DNA from: an uncultured Collinsella sp.
GTDB lineage: Bacteria; Actinomycetota; Coriobacteriia; Coriobacteriales; Coriobacteriaceae
Length of the DNA stretch: 31,943 bases
Direction of reading: 5' to 3'
Assembly: GCA_900764415.1 (NCBI GenBank)
Contig: CAAFOA010000223.1
Location: forward strand, 1-31,943
The notes beneath the pieces were generated by a model. That model did not search any database and had not been told where the DNA came from. It saw nothing but the letters and a program-made list of their open reading frames with translations. How positions within the stretch are numbered: position 1 is the stretch's first letter; each line of letters opens with the position of its first letter. The position numbers and the translations under genes were made by a program. Positions 25,152 through 31,276 of the stretch are shown one piece after another.

Positions 25152-25979
25152 ATGGCCTTTGCAGAAAAGCTCATCGCTGTTCGTCACGCCCATCACCTTA
25201 CCCAAGAGCAGCTCGCCGCCAAACTCTTTGTCACGCGCCAAGCCGTCAGCCGTTGGGAGCGCGACGAGGTCACCCCGGGCATCGACATGATGAAGCTCAT
25301 TGCCGCCGTAACCGGCGAGCCTCTGTCCCATCTGCTCGAAATGCCCGAGCATTATTGCCAGAGCTGCGGCATGATACTCACGCCCGACGACTGCGGCACC
25401 GATGCCACGGGCGCCACGACCGACCATTACTGCAAGTGGTGCTACGACCACGGCAAGTACACCTACGAGACCACGATGGAGGCGATGATCGAGGATTGTG
25501 CCCCGCGGCTGGCGCAAAACACCGGCATGTCGCTCGACGAAGCCGTCTCGCTCATGGGCGCCGTCCTGCCGCAACTGGAGCGCTGGCGCACCGTGCAGGA
25601 AAACGAGGAGCGCTACGGCGCCGAAGCGCGGGCGCGCTATGGCGATGAGGCTATCGATGCGGCAAACGAAGCGCTGCTGGACATGGACCCCGAGACATGG
25701 AACGACATGAAGGAACTTGAACGCGCTATTCTGGGCCAGCTCTCGATTGCCATGAGCGACGGCGATGCGGACGGAAGCGAGGCTCGCAAGCTTGTCGCGA
25801 TGCATCGTCGCTGGATTGCTCTCAACTGGGGATGCGAGCCCCAGAACGAAGCGTATCTGGGCCTCGCCCACGGCTATCTTGCCGACCAGCGCTTTGTTGA
25901 CTACTACGACAAGCCCTGCGGCACCGGAGCCACGGCGTTTCTGGTACAGGCCATCGAGTCGTCGTTGACGCGCGCATAG
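25152..25979 (+). CDS. HTH / zinc-ribbon / TipAS fusion regulator
   Basis: A 275-residue protein with three modules. Residues 5-62 are a Cro/C1-type helix-turn-helix (HLTQEQLAAKLFVTRQAVSRWER). Residues 67-115 are a zinc ribbon with Cys69, Cys72, Cys94 and Cys97 (CQSCGM...CKWCYD). Residues about 152-275 match the TipAS antibiotic-recognition domain known from MerR-type TipA, which traps thiopeptides covalently. Here the DNA-binding part is a different HTH. It probably senses a small molecule or peptide and controls nearby or distant genes. AAGGAG lies 5 bases before the ATG; a glutaredoxin follows 51 bases later. Confidence 0.88.
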   Translation: MAFAEKLIAVRHAHHLTQEQLAAKLFVTRQAVSRWERDEVTPGIDMMKLIAAVTGEPLSHLLEMPEHYCQSCGMILTPDDCGTDATGATTDHYCKWCYDHGKYTYETTMEAMIEDCAPRLAQNTGMSLDEAVSLMGAVLPQLERWRTVQENEERYGAEARARYGDEAIDAANEALLDMDPETWNDMKELERAILGQLSIAMSDGDADGSEARKLVAMHRRWIALNWGCEPQNEAYLGLAHGYLADQRFVDYYDKPCGTGATAFLVQAIESSLTRA

Positions 25980-26030
25980 ACCGCGGCGGCTTTGGGTATT
26001 TCAATCAAAACTTCAACCGATTGGAGACCC

Positions 26031-26276
26031 ATGGCTACTGATCACGAGCTCGCGCTATTCGTTATGACCGGCTGCCCGTATTGCTTAAAGGTCAAGCGTT
26101 TCCTTGCCGATAACGGCGCGACCATCCCCGAGCGCAATATCTCGACCGATTCCGATGCCGAACAGACACTCATCGCCGTCGGCGGAAAGCGCCAGGTTCC
26201 CTGCTTGTTCATCGACGGCAAGCCGCTCTACGAATCGAGCGACATCATCGCATGGGTACAAAAGAACCTGCTCTAG
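26031..26276 (+). CDS. Glutaredoxin-like protein
   Basis: An 81-residue thioredoxin-fold protein with the redox motif CPYC (Cys15, Cys18), the cis-Pro segment QVPCLFIDG and the C-terminal YESSDIIAWV, typical of glutaredoxins/NrdH-like proteins. The extra Cys after the cis-Pro is worth noting. The start is the ATG at 26031, with GGAG 4 bases upstream; a longer in-frame start upstream has no SD. It follows the TipAS regulator on the same strand and may share its transcript. Confidence 0.92.
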   Translation: MATDHELALFVMTGCPYCLKVKRFLADNGATIPERNISTDSDAEQTLIAVGGKRQVPCLFIDGKPLYESSDIIAWVQKNLL

Positions 26277-26298
26277 TGCGCGCATCCCGCCCGTCCCA

Positions 26299-26355
26299 TA
26301 GTCATTGGGGACGCACTTAAATGACTAGTCGTTAAAGAACGCCCCCAACGACTAG
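26299..26355. repeat. Dispersed palindromic repeat, copy 3 (left edge of cassette)
   Basis: TAGTCATTGGGG...CTTAAATGACTAGTCGTTAAAGAAC...CCCCAACGACTAGT. It shares the AAATGACTAGTCGTTAAAG centre with the copy at 28582, which makes these two closer to each other than to copies 1 and 2. The arms have three or four mismatches. Confidence 0.9.
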
Positions 26356-26379
26356 TGAGAATCAGTTTCTCAACTTTAT

Positions 26380-26409
26380 CGAACATGCGTTTGGTATTTA
26401 TGTTATACT
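26380..26409 (+). promoter_or_regulatory. LexA-box-like site over a promoter
   Basis: CGAACATGCGTTTG (26380-26393) fits the Gram-positive SOS box consensus CGAACRNRYGTTYC at 13 of 14 positions. TATACT at 26404-26409 is a strong -10, 10 bases after the box; the box lies in the expected -35/spacer area, where bound LexA would block RNA polymerase. The -35 itself is weak. It drives the leader and the 428-residue gene. Confidence 0.6.
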
Positions 26410-26420
26410 CGCATCGAGGT

Positions 26421-26459
26421 ATGAGACTGGTCGAGAGCTCCTGCGGAGGTCCCCAATGA
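26421..26459 (+). CDS. Leader reading frame 1 (12 residues)
   Basis: ATG AGA CTG ... CAA TGA, encoding MRLVESSCGGPQ. The ATG lies 12 bases after the TATACT -10, so translation would start almost at the 5' end of the mRNA; GAGG is only 1 base upstream. Its TGA overlaps the ATG of the next tiny frame. Too short for homology; a regulatory leader peptide is a hypothesis. Confidence 0.3.
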   Translation: MRLVESSCGGPQ

Positions 26460-26485
26460 CACGCTGGAGCGAGCTCAGTAAGTAA
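26456..26485 (+). CDS. Leader reading frame 2 (9 residues)
   Basis: Encodes MTRWSELSK and ends at TAA. It has a strong SD (GGAGG at 26445-26449, 6-base spacer) and its ATG overlaps the stop of frame 1, which is coupling-like. It lies 123 bases before the large gene. Between them CGCCGT/ACGGCG (26535-26540/26553-26558) can form a hairpin. Ribosome-controlled attenuation would explain the layout but is not shown. Confidence 0.35.
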   Translation: MTRWSELSK

Positions 26486-26608
26486 GATCGGTGGTTACTG
26501 CACTCGTCCATCTCAGACAGGCTGCGCTCCTGTTCGCCGTCGCCATCAAAGAACGGCGCTCACAATCAGACTGTTTCTTTTCCGTGAGTCACACAGGAGT
26601 GCATCGCT

Positions 26609-27895
26609 ATGGCTAAAAAGATTCCAACCCTTTCACCCGACATTATTTCAAATACCTGCTCAGATATCAGCAGGATTGTCGAGGCCAAACACCTCGGCCA
26701 GAAAGGCATCAACCATGAGACCTCTTCGGAAGGGGCTCTGCTCATCGGGCGCCGCCTCGAGCAAGAGATTGCCGGATACCCCATTTCCAATCTCAATGGC
26801 TTACTCTCGCCCATCGCTTGCCACCTCAAGCAGCACTTTAGCCCAAGCCTGGGCCCGACTTATCTCAAGCGTTGCATAAAGCTCGCACGAATTGTTCCGG
26901 AAGACATGGGGTTTCGACCGGAGCTTGATCTAGAACATTATCAGTCGCTCGCTCACATCGCCGACAAAGACCTGCGCTTAGATCTGATGAACGTTGCCGC
27001 GGATAACCATTGGAGCGCGTTGCGCATCTATCGTCATGCCCGCTATCGAAGTCCGCAGGACACTTTGGATGCTTGGGAGCGCCGTGCGCTTGAATCAAAT
27101 CAAGAAGTACGGCGCTTCGCCCGCGCCTACACAGATGCCTGTGGAATCATTTCACTCGATGAGCTTATTGAGCTCTACAGCTCCTGTGCCCCCAATCCAG
27201 TCTCGAGATTTGAGATAAATGAAACTATTTGGCAAATCAGGAACGAATCGGGGCAAATCGACAATCCCTGCATCATATCCAGAGATAGAAAACTCTATCT
27301 CATAGCGCCTGAGCTCGATGACGCTGTCGATGAAGCCCCTTATTACTACAATGACTACGGATACTCCTATCGAAAATATGAACGGCACAGCGAATACACC
27401 GGTGAAATGCGCGCGCTGCGCGAACGGCGCGTTGGCATCAGAGTGGCAGCCATCTTCGCCGGTCACGAACGTCTTCCAATCAAAAGGCTCAGCTATGACG
27501 AAGTCATCTGCGGGCATATAAAGTGCAGTCGATCTGTCGAACGACTCAAGCAGTACGTCCTGAGAGACCCTGAGCTTAAGGCATCCGATCTCCATGCAAG
27601 AGAAGATGAGTTCGATTTCATCATGACAAAGCTTTTGCGTTCCGTTGGACTCAACGGAACGCCGACAGCACAGCAAATTACCGAAGACGCAGCTTTCTTA
27701 TTGATTGTCGTACGGCCCGAGTTTTACGAACGCAATAAAACAGCGGAGATCTCCAAGCTCCTCTCGATAATCTATGAAGACGCTCCCCTCTGGGAGTTCA
27801 ACGGACGTTCGCATACCGAGCTAAGAAACGAAGAAGTGGTGGAGCCTCCGGTGTCGACCTTGCATCGAGAGATCCAATCAAAACAGGCCGCTTAA
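26609..27895 (+). CDS. Unknown 428-residue protein with DUF1016_N-like N-terminal half
   Basis: I do not recognise this protein as a whole. Residues about 40-150 have the pattern of the DUF1016 N-terminal (YhcG-type) domain: GALLIGRRLEQEI, a helical segment ending YLKRCIKLARI, then a HY..L..I.D...R block ending in NHWSALRIYRHARY (compare WSHY...D...R...NWSVREL). DUF1016 proteins usually add a PD-(D/E)XK nuclease half; here residues 190-410 show no clear nuclease motif. A Tyr-rich loop (EAPYYYNDYGYSYRKYE) lies near 245-262. AGGAG lies 9 bases before the ATG. Codon use is less GC-biased than neighbours, suggesting acquisition. It may belong to a stress-induced accessory or defence cassette (inference). 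Confidence 0.75.
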   Translation: MAKKIPTLSPDIISNTCSDISRIVEAKHLGQKGINHETSSEGALLIGRRLEQEIAGYPISNLNGLLSPIACHLKQHFSPSLGPTYLKRCIKLARIVPEDMGFRPELDLEHYQSLAHIADKDLRLDLMNVAADNHWSALRIYRHARYRSPQDTLDAWERRALESNQEVRRFARAYTDACGIISLDELIELYSSCAPNPVSRFEINETIWQIRNESGQIDNPCIISRDRKLYLIAPELDDAVDEAPYYYNDYGYSYRKYERHSEYTGEMRALRERRVGIRVAAIFAGHERLPIKRLSYDEVICGHIKCSRSVERLKQYVLRDPELKASDLHAREDEFDFIMTKLLRSVGLNGTPTAQQITEDAAFLLIVVRPEFYERNKTAEISKLLSIIYEDAPLWEFNGRSHTELRNEEVVEPPVSTLHREIQSKQAA

Positions 27896-27908
27896 CCCTA
27901 TTAACTGC

Positions 27909-27941
27909 TTGCATTTTTGTCTACAAAACTGTATACAAAAA
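27909..27941 (+). promoter_or_regulatory. Promoter and operator of the toxin-antitoxin pair
   Basis: TTGCAT (27909-27914), exactly 17 bases, TATACA (27932-27937). TTTTTGTCTAC (27914-27924) and GTATACAAAAA (27931-27941) form an 11-bp inverted repeat with one mismatch covering the -10; the same bases also read as a direct repeat GTMTACAAAA with 12-bp period. This fits autorepression by the ribbon-helix-helix antitoxin. Confidence 0.75.
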
Positions 27942-27952
27942 GAGAGGCCCTT

Positions 27953-28219
27953 ATGGAGCTCATCGCAATCCACCCCCACGCCCTCAAACACGGGCTGACG
28001 GAGACGGATATCACCTGCGCCTGGAACTCCGCTTTTGCATGGTTCAGGCGTGATCTTGAAAACGGAGGTATCGATTACGTTCTCGTTGGACTTGATGGAA
28101 GAAACCGTCTCATGGAGCTCATCGCTCGATATTGCCCCAATCGAGATGGTTACATCATTTACCATGCCCTTGTCCCTCCTACTCGCAAGGTGCTCAGGGA
28201 AATCGGGGTCGATCGATAG
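27953..28219 (+). CDS. BrnT/RelE-like putative toxin
   Basis: An 88-residue protein with a BrnT-like layout: HALKHGLTETDI at the start, a central strand YVLVGLDGRNRLMELIA, and a C-terminal HALVPPTRKVLREIG. BrnT toxins are RelE-fold ribonucleases that stop translation, but the similarity here is by pattern only. AGAGAGG lies 5 bases before the ATG. The antitoxin gene starts 8 bases after its stop, giving the toxin-first order used by BrnTA. Confidence 0.7.
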   Translation: MELIAIHPHALKHGLTETDITCAWNSAFAWFRRDLENGGIDYVLVGLDGRNRLMELIARYCPNRDGYIIYHALVPPTRKVLREIGVDR

Positions 28220-28227
28220 GAGACGCT

Positions 28228-28494
28228 ATGGACGCTAAGCAGCTCGAAAAGATGATGGGGTTTGCCCCCGGAGAGTTGGAGAAAGCCGCGGAGGCATACG
28301 AAAAAGATGAGTGGCCGAAGGGTCGCACCATCAAGCTGGGAAGGCCGCCGATTTCTGACGAGCCAAGCGTTGTTTTATCCGCACGTGTGGGTGAATCGGT
28401 CCTTGAAGCCTTTGACGCAAAAGCAAAGCGCCATGGGCAAACACGCACGGAGCGACTCAGGGAGCTCATCACGCTTGATGCAATGATTGCCTAG
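28228..28494 (+). CDS. Ribbon-helix-helix (CopG-type) putative antitoxin
   Basis: An 88-residue protein. The C-terminal half (SVVLSARVGESVLEAFDAKAKRHGQTRTERLRELITL) is a ribbon-helix-helix DNA-binding domain; the N-terminal 40 residues are charged and probably bind and block the toxin. The order (partner-binding N-terminus, RHH C-terminus) is unusual for CopG but seen in BrnA-like antitoxins. AGGAG lies 5 bases before the ATG. It should repress its own promoter at 27909-27941. Confidence 0.82.
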   Translation: MDAKQLEKMMGFAPGELEKAAEAYEKDEWPKGRTIKLGRPPISDEPSVVLSARVGESVLEAFDAKAKRHGQTRTERLRELITLDAMIA

Positions 28495-28521
28495 TTACCC
28501 ACCACACCCAAACATGTACAC

Positions 28522-28562
28522 CAGCATCCAAAGTCGACATTTTTCGACATCTTTGGATGCTG
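28522..28562 (+). terminator. Hairpin after the toxin-antitoxin pair
   Basis: CAGCATCCAAAG (28522-28533) pairs exactly with CTTTGGATGCTG (28551-28562); an inner TCGA/TCGA pair and outer TGTAC/GTACA extend it. It lies 27 bases past the antitoxin stop. T-rich loop but no terminal U-tract. Confidence 0.65.
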
Positions 28563-28581
28563 ACGTACAGCTTTTGCAACA

Positions 28582-28637
28582 TAGTCATTGGGGACATTCT
28601 TAAATGACTAGTCGTTAAAGAACGTCCCCAATGACTA
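28582..28637. repeat. Dispersed palindromic repeat, copy 4 (right edge of cassette)
   Basis: TAGTCATTGGGGACATTCTT pairs, with one mismatch, with AAAGAACGTCCCCAATGACTA (28617-28637). The centre AAATGACTAGTCGTT is shared with copy 3. Its end abuts the dus stop codon (28639-28641). Confidence 0.9.
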
Positions 28638-28638
28638 G

Positions 28639-29598
28639 CTAGCCGTGGAAGCGGGCTATGGGCGCAAGTGGCTGCTCGCGGAAGACGCGCTCGACGGCGG
28701 CGCGGTATTCGTCGACCTTTTTGGTCTTACGTACGAGCTTGTGAACGGTAGTGGGGTCGGCGAAAGCGCACTTGGCGTAGAACCACCACTCCTTCATACG
28801 AAAGACCGCGTTACCGCCAATCTCTTCTGCATAGGCCGCAAACAGCGTGTCGTGGAAACGCTGCAGTTCGGCTGCCGTGGCAGCAAGGCCGCCGTTGACC
28901 ATGCGAGCCAGAGCGGGATTCGCGAGCAGGCCACGCCCCAACATCACATGGCGCGTGCCGGGATAGGCCTCCACCAGCGCGTCCATATCCTCAAGATCAA
29001 AAATATCGCCGTTGTAGGCGACCGGGAACGGCGCACGATCCAGCGTCTCGCCATAAAACTCTTTGCGCGGCGAGCCCGCATAACGGTCCTTCTGCACGCG
29101 CGGATGCACGATCAGCTCTGCCAGCGGCATGCGGCAATATAGATCGAGTACGCGCTCGTATTCGTCGTCGCTCTCCAACCCCAACCTGGTCTTGACCGAT
29201 ACCGGCAGCGGAGAGCGCTCACACACGTCACTCAAGAACACCTCAAGCTCGTCCAAGTTGCGCAAAAAGCCCGATCCTTTGCCCTTGGCAACAACCGTCC
29301 CCGAGGGGCAGCCAAGGTTGAGATTGACCTCGCGGTAGCCCATGTCGGCGAGCACTTGCGCCGCCCACACAAACTCGTCCGCGTTCTTGGACATCAGTTG
29401 AGGCACTACGTTGAGCCCTTGGTTATTGGCAGGATCGATCTCCTTAAACGCCTTGCCGCCAAAGCGGTTTCCCACCCGCGGCGGCGGCAAAAACGGCGTG
29501 TAATAACAATCGAGCGCGCCAAAGCACTCCGCATGCACGCGACGGAACACATGCCCGGTAATCCCCTCCATGGGGGCCAACGATAGAATCATCAACAT
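28639..29598 (-). CDS. tRNA-dihydrouridine synthase family protein
   Basis: A 319-residue flavoenzyme that reduces uridine to dihydrouridine in tRNA. It has the Dus N-terminal LAPMEGITGHVFRR (residues 7-20) around the FMN site, NLGCPSG with catalytic Cys97, KTRLG, and HPRVQKDRY followed by the YNGDIF and GRGLLANPAL FMN-phosphate segments. Which Dus class it is cannot be told. The start is uncertain: ATGs at 29598 and 29592 both have only a weak GAG-type SD. It directly borders the repeat-bounded cassette. Confidence 0.92.
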   Translation of the reverse strand: MLMILSLAPMEGITGHVFRRVHAECFGALDCYYTPFLPPPRVGNRFGGKAFKEIDPANNQGLNVVPQLMSKNADEFVWAAQVLADMGYREVNLNLGCPSGTVVAKGKGSGFLRNLDELEVFLSDVCERSPLPVSVKTRLGLESDDEYERVLDLYCRMPLAELIVHPRVQKDRYAGSPRKEFYGETLDRAPFPVAYNGDIFDLEDMDALVEAYPGTRHVMLGRGLLANPALARMVNGGLAATAAELQRFHDTLFAAYAEEIGGNAVFRMKEWWFYAKCAFADPTTVHKLVRKTKKVDEYRAAVERVFREQPLAPIARFHG

Positions 29599-29618
29599 CT
29601 ACTCTCAGATCAACGAAC

Positions 29619-29645
29619 GTGACAAAGGAATCGCCCCTTTGTCAC
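29619..29645. repeat. GTGACAAAGG hairpin, family member 1
   Basis: GTGACAAAGG (29619-29628) and CCTTTGTCAC (29636-29645) are perfect reverse complements around a 7-base loop. A related but less perfect hairpin occurs at 31251-31275. It lies just upstream of dus (minus strand). In the rest of 29599-29872 I see no supportable gene. Confidence 0.75.
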
Positions 29646-29764
29646 ATGCATTATGCCTTGTCCTTGAGGCGGCCCACAAGGCGGAGGCGGTTACTTGACG
29701 CCAACCAGCCAACCAGTCGTCGCTGTGCAACGAAGGTGAATGGCGCCCACGATCAAGCAAGCAC

Positions 29765-29823
29765 CAACAGCACGCTGTTGACCGCCATGTCTGAACAACA
29801 GACATCCTCCACTCATCTATACT
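29765..29823 (+). promoter_or_regulatory. Promoter with two palindromes before the membrane protein gene
   Basis: TATACT at 29818-29823 is a good -10 with weak -35. CAACAGC/GCTGTTG (29765-29771/29774-29780) and ATGTCTG/CAGACAT (29787-29793/29799-29805) are perfect 7-bp inverted repeats; the second overlaps the -35 position, so it may be an operator. Confidence 0.4.
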
Positions 29824-29872
29824 CAAGAGCGTGTGCGCATCGCCCCAAAAAACGATGAGAGTCGAGGCCCCC

Positions 29873-31006
29873 ATGCAGCAGCTTACCGAACAAGAACAGA
29901 AACGCATCCAGCGGTACTGCACATACCCCAAAATCGCAGCGACCGCACTCGTCATGTCGTTCGTAGCATGCCTATTGATGTTGCCGCTCCAAATGATCAA
30001 CGATATCGCGTTCCACCAAAAGGAATTCCAACCCGCGGGCATATATACCGCTATCGCACTCACCGTAATCGAACTCGCCATCTTTTGCTATTGCGCTCTT
30101 GCGCCGCGCTTTGGAATGCAGGGCAAACAGTGGAAGGAACTGCAGAGCAGGCTTGCGGTGGCCCAGACCAACAAGGACCATTCCGCGGAGGTCGCCGGCG
30201 TGCTTGCCACGCAAGCTGCCGGCCGCCTGCTCAAGAACAGCGACAACGATCTCGTGCGCAACCTGGGCGGTGCCGCTGAGGTTGCCAGCGCCGTAGGGGC
30301 AGTCGCCACGGCGGCAGACGTGCTGGCCGAAACCTCGAGCAATGCCGAAGCCATGGCGGCCGCATACGGCGTTGTGATTCCGAGCGCCAAGAAACAGATT
30401 ATCGCGCTCATCGCAGTGCCCGCCATTGTGCTGCTTGGCGTCTACATCCCGCAGTTTGTCCAGGGAAATAGCGAGCTTCAGGTAAGAAAGGCTGCAGCCG
30501 CCGAGCAGCTCGCCATCGCGCAAGATGCCTTGGAGCCCGTGTGCGAACGCGTCGCGGCAGACGACCCATACGAGTCGTATCACGACTACGGCTACCGCAT
30601 TATCGGCTATCTGCGCGACAATGACCTTGGCGCTCAAGCTGCCTATGTCTACCTTTCTTTTGATGCAGACGGCATGCTCACGGACGTCGATTACACCAGT
30701 CAGATCGACCCCGAGGCAAGCCTCGCAGACAACCTCGCCCGCGCCGAGCAGGATATCGCGACGCTCTGCGCCCCGCTCAACGGGTTGGACATTTCCGTTG
30801 CCACACCGGGCCTCCTCACGCCATGCAGCCTGTCGGATGAATTTAAACAGACATTTTTAGCTGGCTCCCTATATGAAGAAATCAGCATCAAGACGGAGGA
30901 CGAATCTATCAAGTCGTACTACACCTTTGACACCGAGGCCGCAGAAGAATTCGACGAATACACCCATCCGGAAATTAGGCTCATGCTCTCTGCAAAGAAG
31001 AACTAA
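29873..31006 (+). CDS. Three-helix membrane protein with extracytoplasmic C-terminal domain, unknown
   Basis: A 377-residue protein with hydrophobic helices at about 20-41, 56-77 and 175-196. Between helices 2 and 3 is an Ala-rich region (105-165, VAGVLATQAAGRLL...EVASAVGAVATAADV) that looks amphipathic. Residues 200-377 form an acidic, soluble domain with no family I recognise. I chose the ATG at 29873 because GAGG lies 5 bases upstream; in-frame starts at 29831 and 29855 lack a proper SD. It is monocistronic. No function is assigned. Confidence 0.78.
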   Translation: MQQLTEQEQKRIQRYCTYPKIAATALVMSFVACLLMLPLQMINDIAFHQKEFQPAGIYTAIALTVIELAIFCYCALAPRFGMQGKQWKELQSRLAVAQTNKDHSAEVAGVLATQAAGRLLKNSDNDLVRNLGGAAEVASAVGAVATAADVLAETSSNAEAMAAAYGVVIPSAKKQIIALIAVPAIVLLGVYIPQFVQGNSELQVRKAAAAEQLAIAQDALEPVCERVAADDPYESYHDYGYRIIGYLRDNDLGAQAAYVYLSFDADGMLTDVDYTSQIDPEASLADNLARAEQDIATLCAPLNGLDISVATPGLLTPCSLSDEFKQTFLAGSLYEEISIKTEDESIKSYYTFDTEAAEEFDEYTHPEIRLMLSAKKN

Positions 31007-31050
31007 AGGCTTTCGATCTAATTGCCGCTCGCGAACATCGTCTATATCTC

Positions 31051-31230
31051 GAGGTCTAATACTTTTCCAAGAAGTGAACGACCGTTTTTGGACCCCTGAA
31101 GCATCGATATTTTCTGGCGCCAAAACCGCAGGATTTGGTTGGCAAAACCGCAGGAAATTGCATCTCGAAAGTGCCGATGCTTCGGGGGTCCATTTTGACT
31201 CGTTCACTTCTCGGAAAAGTATTAGACCTC
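31051..31230. repeat. 180-bp inverted-repeat element with internal direct repeat
   Basis: The outer arms (about 60 bp each, 31051-31110 and 31171-31230) match as reverse complements at most positions, beginning with GAGGTCTAATACTTTTCC at both ends. The 60-base centre carries CAAAACCGCAGGA twice (31121-31133, 31143-31155). No reading frame inside is convincing. Size and structure suggest a MITE-like or other non-autonomous repeat, or a very large RNA hairpin. Confidence 0.85.
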
Positions 31231-31250
31231 GGATTCACAAGCCGCTCAAT

Positions 31251-31275
31251 GCGACAAAGAACCGTCCCTTGTCAC
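31251..31275. repeat. GTGACAAAG-type hairpin, family member 2
   Basis: GCGACAAAG (31251-31259) and CTTGTCAC (31268-31275) form an imperfect hairpin around AACCGTCC, similar to the element at 29619. It ends two bases before the stop codon of the permease fragment and could act as its terminator. Confidence 0.55.
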
Positions 31276-31276
31276 A

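Noticed and set aside
24273..25871. A 532-codon open frame on the minus strand
   Set aside because: Only the last 245 codons match TrmO. The upstream part overlaps the well-supported HTH/TipAS gene on the other strand and reads as low-complexity antisense translation.
26410..26608. A known structured RNA or IS-associated guide RNA in the cassette leader
   Set aside because: No consensus could be matched by eye and no TnpB/IscB gene is nearby.
31056..31238. Short frame inside the 180-bp inverted repeat
   Set aside because: It exists only because of the repeat arms; no SD or family match.
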